From positions 1-51,747 of the forward strand of contig CALZIQ010000009.1 of the NCBI GenBank assembly GCA_945787735.1: a stretch of 51,747 bases of DNA, in the 5' to 3' direction. Origin of the DNA: an uncultured Chromatiaceae bacterium (GTDB lineage: Bacteria > Pseudomonadota > Gammaproteobacteria > Tenderiales > Tenderiaceae). Made by a program: the position numbers and the translations under genes. Shown in pieces: positions 9,713 to 19,006 of this stretch. The notes under the pieces were generated by a model that had not been told where the DNA came from, ran no database searches, and was given only the letters and a program-made list of their open reading frames with translations. Each line of letters starts with the position of its first letter. Position 1 is the first letter of the stretch.

Positions 9713-10282
9713 CTATGGAAACGAGATGGTCGTGTAACGCCACACCCGCAAGCTAGCCGACCAGAAGTTTGCCGGCAGCCCTGCCTTGAGCTTAAGGTGC
9801 TGGATAAACTGTGTTGGATCAGGCAGTTGTTCCCACACACTGGGTAAAAATGTGCCCCTGTTGCGTTCATCTTGCATGATCAATCCATCAATACCTGGTC
9901 GAATCTGCTTGATCAGATCTTGTTCTGATTCAAATTGCATCTCTTCTGAAGGATTGATAATGGAGATATGCAGTTCGAGGCTGTCGAGTTCGTCGGCAGT
10001 AACAGGCATAAAGCGCGGGTCGGTAAAGGCAGCGGCGTAGGCGTTGTGAGCCACGTCAAGTACCAGCGGCTGATAGGCTTCAAGGGTGCCGATGCAGCCG
10101 CGTAGTTCATGGTTCAAGTGCAGGGTGACGAAGCTGGCGCGTTGTTGTTGCAGTGCCGGTTCAAAGTCATCTAGCGATAAGGTTTGTTCGTGCTGATGTT
10201 GCACGCCGTAACAGATACTCGCCCTGGCGACTTCGAGCAGCAGGTTTTGATTTTCTATACTCAGGGGATTATCTGAAGACAT
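9713..10282 (-). CDS. amrA: AmmeMemoRadiSam system protein A (AMMECR1 family)
   Basis: AMMECR1 motif FVTLHLNHELRGCIGTLEAYQPL...NAYAAAFTDPRFMPVTADELDSLELHISII. Overlaps the Memo-family gene. Confidence 0.95.
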   Translation of the reverse strand: MSSDNPLSIENQNLLLEVARASICYGVQHQHEQTLSLDDFEPALQQQRASFVTLHLNHELRGCIGTLEAYQPLVLDVAHNAYAAAFTDPRFMPVTADELDSLELHISIINPSEEMQFESEQDLIKQIRPGIDGLIMQDERNRGTFLPSVWEQLPDPTQFIQHLKLKAGLPANFWSASLRVWRYTTISFP

Positions 10283-11054
10283 AAGCGCCGTAGCCTACTA
10301 CTTGGTCTTTGGATCCGGCGGTGTCGCCAGAGTTTCTTAGATCAACTGTTTCTACATTCATTCCACGTTTGCGCGCCAGTGTTAGCAAGCCACTCACAGG
10401 GATTCGGCCACAGGCATTGTCGTAGCCAATTTTGCTGGGGTCGAGGTGTTCGATGGCTTCGCTGGTTTGGTTATCCATTGCTCGGGCGGTTTCATAGTCG
10501 TGGTAATGGCTTAGATCAGAGCTGATCACAATGAGCGTACTGTCATCACCCCAGGCCTGTTCCAGCACTTCGCACACTTCATTTGCAGATGCCTCACCCA
10601 CTACAAGCGGCACTAGGACAAACTCATTCAGGATGGTCTGCAGAAAAGGCAGATGAACCTCGAGGCTGTGTTCCATCATATGCGCCTCATTCATGAGCTT
10701 TACTTGGGGTAGCTGGCTCAGCTGGCCGATCATCTCTTGATCCAGAGGGATTGTGCCCAGTGGCGTCGAAAAGGTGTCGGCACTGCTGGCGGCAAGCCCG
10801 AGCAGGGGCACGCGGTGCGACGGGCCGAGCAGTACGACACGCTTGATTTGATCCCGTTTGCTTTCCAGTAAATGGTAGGCGCTGGCGGCGACGGGGCCGG
10901 AATAGATGTAGCCCGCATGGGGGGCAATAATTGCCTTGGGTGGCGCGCCGCTGGAAGTGGCCTGATCGAGAAATCCACGCACCATCTGTTTCAGTGTTGG
11001 CGCGTCATCGGGGTAAAACATGCCGGCAACGGCGGCGGGTCTGACATTAGCCAT
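10269..11054 (-). CDS. amrB: AmmeMemoRadiSam system protein B (Memo family)
   Basis: RPAAVAGMFYPDD, AIIAPHAGYIYSGPVAASAY, MEHSLEVHLPFLQ, SSDLSHYHDYETA, DNACGRIPVSGLL. Confidence 0.95.
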   Translation of the reverse strand: MANVRPAAVAGMFYPDDAPTLKQMVRGFLDQATSSGAPPKAIIAPHAGYIYSGPVAASAYHLLESKRDQIKRVVLLGPSHRVPLLGLAASSADTFSTPLGTIPLDQEMIGQLSQLPQVKLMNEAHMMEHSLEVHLPFLQTILNEFVLVPLVVGEASANEVCEVLEQAWGDDSTLIVISSDLSHYHDYETARAMDNQTSEAIEHLDPSKIGYDNACGRIPVSGLLTLARKRGMNVETVDLRNSGDTAGSKDQVVGYGAYVFR

Positions 11055-11188
11055 GTGACACCTCCCTGAATTCGGTGTTTTGACAATAGTGAGTATACCT
11101 CGGCCCCCACAATCAATGCAGATAAACTAAACTGGTTTCATGCAATCTAATTCCGGTAACGCTGACAATAGAGTGTAGGGGGAATGTG

Positions 11189-12277
11189 ATGAAGACAGTC
11201 GTTGCAACAGAGTATTGGCATGTTCTGGATGACGGGCGAGTGCAGTGTGATGTTTGTCCCCGTTTCTGCAAACTGCATGAAGGGCAGCAGGGTTTGTGTT
11301 TTGTCCGCGCGAATCAGGGCAATCAAGTTGTGCTGACCACCTATGGCCGATCCAGCGGCTATTGTGTTGATCCGATCGAGAAAAAGCCGTTAAACCATTT
11401 TTTACCGGGCACACCGGTGCTTTCTTTTGGTACGGCCGGTTGCAACCTGGCCTGCAAGTTTTGTCAGAACTGGGACATGAGCAAAGCCAGAGAAATGGAT
11501 GTTTTGGCGGATGAGGCGCCGCCAGAAGTGATTGCTCAGGCAGCCAAGCAGCTGGGTTGCTCAAGTGTCGCCTACACTTATAACGATCCGGTGATATTTC
11601 TGGAATATGCGGTGGATGTGGCCAAGGCATGCCATGAACTAGACATCAAGTCGGTTGCCGTAACAGCAGGTTATATCACCGAGGCGCCGCGCAAACTTTT
11701 TTTTGATCACATGGATGCCGCCAACGTGGATCTGAAGGCCTTCACTGATGAGTTTTATTACAAACTCTGCGGTGGCCATCTACAGACTGTGTTGGATACT
11801 TTGGTTTATCTGAAAAACGAAACCGATGTCTGGGTTGAAACTACAACCTTGCTCATTCCTGGCAAGAATGATTCGGACGAGGAGTTGAAACGCATGACCG
11901 CTTGGGTGGTACAAAATCTGGGGCCGGATGTGCCCATGAATTTCACCGCTTTTCATCCGGACTGGAAAATGATGGATGTACCAGCTACGCCCATGTCGAC
12001 CCTGGTGCGGGCTCGAGAGATCGCCCTGGCCAACGGTGTGCGGTATGCCTATACCGGCAATGTTCATGATAAGGCGGGGGAAAGCACCTATTGCCATGGT
12101 TGCGGCAAGCGGGTGATTGGGCGCGACTGGTATGTCTTGTCAGACTGGCATTTGACCGATGACGGTCACTGCGAGTATTGCGGCACGAAATGCAGTGGCG
12201 TATTCAAGGGCAAGGCAGGGGATTGGGGCGCAAAGCGCATGCCGGTGCGACTGAAAGATTATGCTGTGTCAGCCTAA
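11189..12277 (+). CDS. amrS: AmmeMemoRadiSam system radical SAM enzyme
   Basis: Radical SAM CxxxCxxC (GCNLACKFCQNWDMSKA), N-terminal CDVCPRFC...GLC and C-terminal CHGC...CEYCGTKC Cys clusters. Divergent from amrB. Confidence 0.95.
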   Translation: MKTVVATEYWHVLDDGRVQCDVCPRFCKLHEGQQGLCFVRANQGNQVVLTTYGRSSGYCVDPIEKKPLNHFLPGTPVLSFGTAGCNLACKFCQNWDMSKAREMDVLADEAPPEVIAQAAKQLGCSSVAYTYNDPVIFLEYAVDVAKACHELDIKSVAVTAGYITEAPRKLFFDHMDAANVDLKAFTDEFYYKLCGGHLQTVLDTLVYLKNETDVWVETTTLLIPGKNDSDEELKRMTAWVVQNLGPDVPMNFTAFHPDWKMMDVPATPMSTLVRAREIALANGVRYAYTGNVHDKAGESTYCHGCGKRVIGRDWYVLSDWHLTDDGHCEYCGTKCSGVFKGKAGDWGAKRMPVRLKDYAVSA

Positions 12278-12278
12278 G

Positions 12279-12736
12279 CTAATCCTGTTGTTCTGACATG
12301 CGGCCCCAGCGTTTTTCGTCATCATCGATCAGTTTCAGCGATTTTTGATGTTTTTGGTAAATATTTTTGAGATGATGCAGCCAGTAATCCACCAGGCCAA
12401 ATGATTGTGTTTCCATGGCTGCGCGCGCACCACCGCGCCCATAGTGGCCGCAGACAATTATGTGTTTCACCTTGAGTACATCAACGGCATACTGAATCAC
12501 CGACAGACAGTTGAGATCGGTGTGAATCACCGCATTGGCCACGTTACGGTGCACAAACAGCTCGCCCGGCAGCAAGCCGACGATTTTATTGGCCGGCACA
12601 CGGCTGTCTGCACAACCGATCCAGAGATATTCCGGCGCCTGCTGGGCCGAAAGTTTTCGGAAAACTCTGGGTCTTCCTCGATAATGGACTCGGTCCAGGC
12701 CTTGTTATAGGTGAATAAATCGTTGATGTCAGATAT
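12279..12736 (-). pseudogene. can: Beta-carbonic anhydrase (Can family) pseudogene
   Basis: Conceptual translation [96 protein letters not shown]... The start codon is ATA (12734-12736), there is a 1-nt deletion in the A-run at about 12661-12664, CGHYGCGG has become CGHYGRGG, and the C-terminus is missing after RMSEQQD*. Confidence 0.9.
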
Positions 12737-12818
12737 GTTTCTTCAACCCAATTCAGGTTCGGCTGGCAGCATAGCAATCTAAGCTGAATAAAGGCAAAAC
12801 GAAACGTGTCAGTTAAGG

Positions 12819-14474
12819 TTAACTTTGGTCAGAAATATGCTCTCGTTCTTCCAGTTGTTCGGCCGGAATGCGAGATTGGAAATTGGCCAGATAGCGGGCG
12901 CCTTTCTCGATCTGTTCCGCCAGACGGTGAATCTGACTCATTAACTCTAGCTGGGCCACCATTTCACGCGTACTAACCCACCCCTCAGTGCCAGCCCTGA
13001 GCAGCGTTGCCTTGAGTGTTTGATATTCATCCTGCAGATTAACCAAGGCGGTGCTGCAATCATCGATAGCGTAGTGTTCGAGGCTTACATCGGCTGCAGT
13101 GATCAGATGCACGACACCACTCTTGAAGTGGCTGATCGCTTCGTTGAGTTGTACATCCTGCATATCATGACGGTGGCTTTGTTGTGCCGCAATATGCTCC
13201 GCCAGGTGGGTGACGGTGTTGTAGTAGCGTGCCACCCGGATGGCATTCGGCAGGGCCTCGGCAAGTTCTGACGGCAAATTGGTTTTTTGCAGAGAGGTGC
13301 AATAGTCACTGGCCTTTATTGTCAACTGCTCCTGCACATGCCGGTCTCTTTCCAATTGTCCACTCGGTCCCAGTTCGGCGCTGATCGCACCTTTAGCGGC
13401 TCTGCGGCCTATGTTGGCGATGCGCTCCAGCTCAAGCCCAAGGGCATGAAAGGCCAGTCCCGGCGTGCCCAGCAGGGTGCGGTCCAGATGACGGGTTTTG
13501 GCTTCATCCTCTTCGGAGGAGCGGAAGCGCTGCTCTAGATAAGTGACAAAGGCTGTGGTTAGAGGCCAAAGCAGCGCTACGCCAAGCACATTGAACAGGC
13601 TGTGGAACAGGGCCAGGACAGTGGGGGTAGCGGCGACATAATTGAGGTAGCCCTGTGCTGATTGCACTGCCGCGAGCATCCAGGGCAGGATCAGGATCGC
13701 CACCAGGCCCGTAATCAGGTTAAAGCTGACATGGGCGGCAGCGACACGTTTGGCATTCGGGGTGGCGCCAATCACTGCCAGTAGGGCAGTGCTAGTGGTG
13801 CCGACGTTGGCGCCGATCACCATAGCGGCGGCGGCAGGAAGAGGAATAACATTGCCTCCTGCGGCGGTCAAAATAATCGCCATCGAGGCACTGGATGATT
13901 GCATCAGCACGGTCATGACAAAGCCGCTGCCCACCAGCAACAACAGGCCGAGGCCGTTGGGTTCGAGCTGGGCAAACTGGACCGAGCTGCCCATGCCTTC
14001 AAAACCGGTTTTCAGTATCTCAATGCCGAGAAAAAAGATGCCAAAGCCTGTTATTGCCTCACCAAGGGCGCCGAGGCGTTTTTCGCTCCAGAATACCCGC
14101 ATTATCATGCCGATGCCGATGGCGGGCAGCGCGAAGAGTTTGATATTGATATTAAAACCGACCAGGGCTACCAGCCAGGCAGTCATGGTTGTGCCGATGT
14201 TACTGCCATAGATGACGGTGATCGCCTGTCGCAGTTGCATCAGGCCGGCATTGACGAAGCCGAGTGTTGCCACGGTAACAGCGCTGGACGATTGAACCAG
14301 TGAGGTGATAGTGATGCCGGCCAGAATGCCGCGCAGGGTAGTGCGGGTCCAGCTTTCGAGAATGTTCTGTAATGCGCGTCCGGCGGCCAGGCGCAGGCCA
14401 TTCGTCATCAAAAACATGCCCAACAGAAACAGGCCGATCCCGCCTAACAGGCTGCTGCTGATACTGAAAGTCAT
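12819..14474 (-). CDS. Na/Pi cotransporter family protein with C-terminal PhoU-like region
   Basis: GIGLFLLGMFLMTNGLRLAAG, two QSSSA motifs (SLVQSSSAVTVATLGFVNAG; TVLMQSSSASMAIILTAA) and a helical C-terminus. Confidence 0.92.
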   Translation of the reverse strand: MTFSISSSLLGGIGLFLLGMFLMTNGLRLAAGRALQNILESWTRTTLRGILAGITITSLVQSSSAVTVATLGFVNAGLMQLRQAITVIYGSNIGTTMTAWLVALVGFNINIKLFALPAIGIGMIMRVFWSEKRLGALGEAITGFGIFFLGIEILKTGFEGMGSSVQFAQLEPNGLGLLLLVGSGFVMTVLMQSSSASMAIILTAAGGNVIPLPAAAAMVIGANVGTTSTALLAVIGATPNAKRVAAAHVSFNLITGLVAILILPWMLAAVQSAQGYLNYVAATPTVLALFHSLFNVLGVALLWPLTTAFVTYLEQRFRSSEEDEAKTRHLDRTLLGTPGLAFHALGLELERIANIGRRAAKGAISAELGPSGQLERDRHVQEQLTIKASDYCTSLQKTNLPSELAEALPNAIRVARYYNTVTHLAEHIAAQQSHRHDMQDVQLNEAISHFKSGVVHLITAADVSLEHYAIDDCSTALVNLQDEYQTLKATLLRAGTEGWVSTREMVAQLELMSQIHRLAEQIEKGARYLANFQSRIPAEQLEEREHISDQS

Positions 14475-14639
14475 CGATTGACTGCCCGAAATACCGTAAT
14501 CATTGTAGTTATAGCGGCCAACTATATTATATATAAAATAAATATATAAACTTCGCAGTTATATAGGGTAATCTTATATCAAATTGAGGGGCGATCCCCC
14601 TCGTGTCGTTATTAAAATGTATATGTGGAACAGTTTGCT

Positions 14640-15338
14640 ATGACCCCATCAGTCGCCGAACAACAGCAAAACAGCTCAGTTGAAGAACATCTCAAAATAC
14701 TTAACCAACGCTATCATGAGCTGAGTCCTGAAGAGCGTGTCAAACAGCTGTATCAGGATTTCAATGCCAGCGAAATCATGTTGACCTCGTCATTTGCGAC
14801 CAACTCCGCTTTTTTGCTGCACCTCTTTTCTGTCTCTGCGCCCGATCAGATTATTCACTTTATCGATACCGGCTTTCATTTTCCCGAAACACTGGCCTAT
14901 AAAGAGAAGCTGACACAACTTTACCACCTTAAAGTGGTCGATGTGCATCCTGAAGAGTGGAAGCATGAATATACTCTCAAGGATGAAACCTGGAAAACAG
15001 ATCCGGACTTTTGCTGTTCCGTGAACAAGGTTGAGCCTTTGCAGGAGATTAAGAAGCAGCATAACGTCTGGGTTTCAGGTCTAATGAGCTGGCAGACTGA
15101 GCATCGGGCAAATCTGGATATATTTGAATATCGTGGTGGCATAATCAAATTCTATCCCCTGCTGGATGTAAGCAAGGAACAACGTGATGCCTATATTAGT
15201 GAGCATCAATTGCCTTTCCATCCCATGGTGGCCCAGGGCTTTTCATCGGTGGGGTGTACACACTGTACGCGTGCCGGGGATGATCGTTGCGGCCGTTGGG
15301 TGGATTCTTCCAAGACCGAGTGTGGATTGCACCTTTAA
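14640..15338 (+). CDS. cysH: Adenylylsulfate / phosphoadenylylsulfate reductase, [4Fe-4S]-type
   Basis: HFIDTGFHFPETL, DFCCSVNKVEPL (CC), VGCTHCTRAGDDRCGRW (CxxC) and terminal TECGLHL. Confidence 0.93.
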   Translation: MTPSVAEQQQNSSVEEHLKILNQRYHELSPEERVKQLYQDFNASEIMLTSSFATNSAFLLHLFSVSAPDQIIHFIDTGFHFPETLAYKEKLTQLYHLKVVDVHPEEWKHEYTLKDETWKTDPDFCCSVNKVEPLQEIKKQHNVWVSGLMSWQTEHRANLDIFEYRGGIIKFYPLLDVSKEQRDAYISEHQLPFHPMVAQGFSSVGCTHCTRAGDDRCGRWVDSSKTECGLHL

Positions 15339-15363
15339 CGCTAGTAATAATGTAATAATTCTG

Positions 15364-15395
15364 GCCCCTTGCGTGTCTGCGCAAGGGGCTTTTTT
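15364..15395 (+). terminator. Rho-independent terminator after cysH
   Basis: Perfect 10-bp stem GCCCCTTGCG / CGCAAGGGGC with loop TGTCTG followed by TTTTTT. Confidence 0.9.
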
Positions 15396-15493
15396 ATGGT
15401 CTAACGAATTAACTTTTTCTAATGCGTGTGACGATATAGTGGGTACGAGCCCGAATAATACGGATGAGAAGGGCAGAAGCAGAGGGAAGACAT

Positions 15494-16864
15494 ATGAAGT
15501 ATGAAGTTGTTGACGCCAGGATTACGCCTGAAGGCCACTTGGATATTTTGTCCCAGCTGGAGGTCGCCAAACTGCGCGATACTAGCCAGGGCGGGCTTTA
15601 TCATATTTTTCGTAACTGCTCGCTGGCGGTGTTGAACTGCGGCGGCAACCTTGATGACGGACGCGAGCTGCTCGAACGCTATCAGGATTTCGATATCTGG
15701 GTGGTGCAGCAGGAACGAGGCATCAAGCTCGAAGTAAAAGCGGCACCGTCGAGTGCCTTTGTTGATAGAAAGATGATCAAAGGCATCAGTGAGCATCTAT
15801 TTGCCGTGTTGCGCGATGTGGTTTACGTCAATGACGAAATCCACGGTACCTGCAAGTTCGACATGGAAAGCAGTGACGGTATCACCAATGCGGTGTTCCA
15901 TATTCTGCGTAATGCCGGTGTACTACAACCCAATCTGAATACCAATATGGTCGTTTGTTGGGGCGGGCATTCCATCGAGCGTGCCGAGTACGAATACACC
16001 AAGGAAGTCGGCCATGAGATGGGTCTGCGCAGTTTGAATATCTGCACAGGTTGCGGTCCTGGCTCTATGAAAGGACCAATGAAAGGGGCCACCATAGGCC
16101 ATGCCAAACAGCGCATCAATGAAGGGCGTTATCTCGGTATTTCTGAGCCGGGTATTATCGCGGCTGAGTCACCTAACCCAATTGTGAATGAACTGGTCAT
16201 CATGCCGGATATCGAGAAACGTCTCGAAGCGTTTGTGCGAACGGCGCATGGTGTGGTCGTATTTCCGGGAGGTGCGGGTACTGCTGAAGAAATCCTGTAT
16301 ATCTTGGGTATTCTGCTTCACCCCGACAATAAAGATATTCCTTTTCCACTGGTTTTTACCGGCCCGGCCAATTCACAGGAATATTTTCAGGGCATAGACC
16401 GGTTTATCGGCCAGACTCTGGGTAAAGAGGCGCAAAAGCTTTACAAGATAATCATCAATGACCCGATTGAGGTTGCGCGTGAAATGGTCAGGGGCATCGA
16501 AGAAGTGCGGCAATATCGCCGAGAAAAGAGCGATGCCTATTATTTCAACTGGCTGTTGAAAATCGATGAGGCCTTCCAGAAGCCATTCGATCCGACCCAT
16601 GAAAACATGGCGAGTTTGGCTTTGCATAAAAACCAGGATGTGCACCTGCTAGCAGCCAATCTGCGTCAGGCATTCTCAGGTGTCGTCGCCGGTAATGTTA
16701 AAGATGATGGCATTCGCGCGATCGAGGAAAACGGTCTGTTCGAAATACGCGGCGACCAGAGCATCATGGAACCCCTGGACCAATTATTACAGAGCTTTGT
16801 CGAACAACATCGTATGAAATTGCCTGGCAAGAAATACACACCCTGTTACCAAGTCATCAAGTAG
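15494..16864 (+). CDS. ppnN: Nucleotide 5'-monophosphate nucleosidase, PpnN/YgdH (LOG-related)
   Basis: GCGPGSMKGPMKGATIGHAKQR and VVFPGGAGTAEEILYILGILLHP motifs; N-terminal YgdH-type domain. Confidence 0.9.
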   Translation: MKYEVVDARITPEGHLDILSQLEVAKLRDTSQGGLYHIFRNCSLAVLNCGGNLDDGRELLERYQDFDIWVVQQERGIKLEVKAAPSSAFVDRKMIKGISEHLFAVLRDVVYVNDEIHGTCKFDMESSDGITNAVFHILRNAGVLQPNLNTNMVVCWGGHSIERAEYEYTKEVGHEMGLRSLNICTGCGPGSMKGPMKGATIGHAKQRINEGRYLGISEPGIIAAESPNPIVNELVIMPDIEKRLEAFVRTAHGVVVFPGGAGTAEEILYILGILLHPDNKDIPFPLVFTGPANSQEYFQGIDRFIGQTLGKEAQKLYKIIINDPIEVAREMVRGIEEVRQYRREKSDAYYFNWLLKIDEAFQKPFDPTHENMASLALHKNQDVHLLAANLRQAFSGVVAGNVKDDGIRAIEENGLFEIRGDQSIMEPLDQLLQSFVEQHRMKLPGKKYTPCYQVIK

Positions 16865-16879
16865 TCACTCATCCACAGC

Positions 16880-17074
16880 TCAATCGTACTGGCGTTTGAT
16901 TGGGTTGTGGATGACGATGCCCTCCATGAGTTCATCGATATTCTCACCCTGATATAACTGAATGGCCACAGCCGGTTTGCAGTTTTCTGTGCTGCCCTCC
17001 ACAGGCATTGCATCTACGGCCAGGCTCTCGTTGGCCAGGTCAATAAAACCTGCATAGTTGACTGAATAATTCAT
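16880..17074 (-). CDS. Hypothetical small protein
   Basis: 64-aa ORF with start near an RBS-like AAGGGGGAAC. Family not recognised. Confidence 0.5.
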   Translation of the reverse strand: MNYSVNYAGFIDLANESLAVDAMPVEGSTENCKPAVAIQLYQGENIDELMEGIVIHNPIKRQYD

Positions 17075-17301
17075 CGTGTTCCCCCTTGTTTGAAAATATT
17101 TGAGCGCATCCCTAGTGATTTGTAATCAATAACTATGCCAAAGCTGTTTTTGATTTGAGGGTACGATAAGTCCATGATTTTTGGTGCGAGGCATATGTTA
17201 AGGGGGACGCCTGGAAACCAGATGGTGTAGCTCATGCAACAAAATAGAGCATAAAGACGTGCATGCGCACCATTTAATGCGATGAAGGTGAGTGGAATGC
17301 T

Positions 17302-18441
17302 TCAGATTGGTTTGCGAAAAGGGGAGTGGGATTTGAGTTGTTGCATCATCTTGTCCATTTCGCCAGCTTCAACTCGGGTATATCGGTCGATGGCTTCTCG
17401 AAATTGTCGGTCAGCGATCCAATGGGCCGACCAGGTAGCAGTGGGTAAGAATCCACGTGCAATTTTGTGTTCGCCCTGAGCGCCAGGTTCAAACCGATTT
17501 AAACTGTGTTGAATGCAGTAGTCCAGCCCTTGGTAATAACAAGTCTCGAAATGTAATCCTGGTATTTGTACGCTGCAGCCCCAGTGACGTCCGTATAGGA
17601 TGTCATCGCTGCGCAGATTCAGGGCTGTAGCGATGCATTTATCATTTTGGTAGGCCAACACTAGCAGTATCTGTTCGGGAATTGTTCGACTAATCTCTTC
17701 AAAGAAGCCTAGCGTCAAGCTTGGAAAGCCCCATTTTCGGTCATAGATCTCACGATAATATTTGTAAAACAGATGCCACTCGTCAGAGCTGATTTCATCG
17801 CCGCGCAATTGACGAAAGCTGATGCCAGCCTGCTTAATTTGTCGCCGCTCCTTCAACACGTTTTTGCGCTTGCGTGAACTAAAATAGCTTAAGTAATGAT
17901 CAAAATTTTGATATTTATCATTGTGCCAGTGATATTGGCAGCCCTGACGAATGATTAACCCTGCCTTTTTCAACAAAGCTTTTTGTGCCAAGCTTGGAAA
18001 AAGCCAATGTACGGATGAGCAGTTTCGTTGTTTGGCCAGCTCGATGCTTGCCTCAACCAAACGCCTACTGATGTCTGTTTCATCAGTGTCGGTGGCGATC
18101 AGCAGGCGTTGTCCCGTCATCGGTGTGTAAGGTATGGCTGAGACGAGTTTAGGATAATAGGCCATTTGATTTCGTCGATAGGCCTCAGCCCATGACCAAT
18201 CGAAGACGAATTCGCCGTGGGAGTGATGTTTGATATACAGTGGAATGGCGCCCACCAGCTGCTTGTTATCGTCGTAAATAACGATATGTTGAGGTTCCCA
18301 GCCACTCTCTTTGCTGACACAGTTATGAGATTCGAGCGCGGATAGAAATTCATGTCTCAAAAAAGGGTTGTTGCCAACTACCAGCCGATTCCATGCTTGT
18401 CGGTCTACTGCAAGTAAATTGTCGAGAACAGCGATTTCCAT
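17302..18441 (-). CDS. GNAT / FemAB-like peptidoglycan-associated acyltransferase (DUF482-like)
   Basis: NPFLRHEFLSALE, WEPQHIVIYDDNKQLVGAIPLYIKHHSHGEFVFDWSWAEAY, SSRKRKNVLKERRQI, GLHFETCYYQGLDYCIQHSLNRFEPGAQGEHKIARGF. Confidence 0.85.
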   Translation of the reverse strand: MEIAVLDNLLAVDRQAWNRLVVGNNPFLRHEFLSALESHNCVSKESGWEPQHIVIYDDNKQLVGAIPLYIKHHSHGEFVFDWSWAEAYRRNQMAYYPKLVSAIPYTPMTGQRLLIATDTDETDISRRLVEASIELAKQRNCSSVHWLFPSLAQKALLKKAGLIIRQGCQYHWHNDKYQNFDHYLSYFSSRKRKNVLKERRQIKQAGISFRQLRGDEISSDEWHLFYKYYREIYDRKWGFPSLTLGFFEEISRTIPEQILLVLAYQNDKCIATALNLRSDDILYGRHWGCSVQIPGLHFETCYYQGLDYCIQHSLNRFEPGAQGEHKIARGFLPTATWSAHWIADRQFREAIDRYTRVEAGEMDKMMQQLKSHSPFRKPI

Positions 18442-18528
18442 TCTATAACCCAAATAACGTATCAAAGCCCTGTTCTGGCAGGACAACGCTATTATATCGA
18501 TTAAATAGTAATGTCGTGATTGTTTGAC

Positions 18529-18796
18529 TCAGAGGCTAATACAACGTTGAATCGCCGAAGTCATTCTCAGTATTGGGTCTGGATGTTTGCGAAGCATCAT
18601 GATCCTGGGCATAAAACCAATATGTTGATTAAGCGCATCAGTCAGACGCTGAATTTCCTCGCTTACGGAGGACACAATCGTTGTGGTGTGAGTGGTAAGC
18701 TCAGAAATTTGTTTTACGCTGGCTATGTTTTTTGTGATGCCTTGGGCTGCACTATTTTGATTGTCGTCATCGGTGGTAATGCGATCCCTATATGGC
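18529..18796 (-). pseudogene. Relic of a methyl-accepting chemotaxis protein C-terminus
   Basis: Open minus-strand stretch between stops with no start: PYRDRITTDDDNQNSAAQGITKNIASVKQISELTTHTTTIVSSVSEEIQRLTDALNQHIGFMPRIMML..., typical of the distal MCP signalling helix. Not in the supplied ORF track. Confidence 0.7.
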
Positions 18797-19006
18797 TAGC
18801 AGCAGTATAAAAATGACTGTTGGTTGTGTAACTTATAGATATCTAAAGATTTGCGTGGATATCTATGCAATTATGTTTATTAATTGGGGCAATTCGATCA
18901 AATTATCATTGATGGCTGAGACACTGATTGCCTCTTATACTTGCTTAAGTCAGGATGATGGGCGAGTGTTCATGAAAATACCCGACAGATTCAGGAGGAC
19001 AGTATA

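Noticed and set aside
12405-12710. 101-aa plus-strand ORF
   Set aside because: Antisense of the carbonic anhydrase pseudogene.
13750-14211. 153-aa plus-strand ORF opposite the Na/Pi cotransporter
   Set aside because: Antisense of a membrane protein (low-stop bias); no independent support.
18520-18810. 96-aa plus-strand ORF in the GNAT/patatin gap
   Set aside because: The opposite strand reads as an MCP C-terminal relic, which explains the sequence better.
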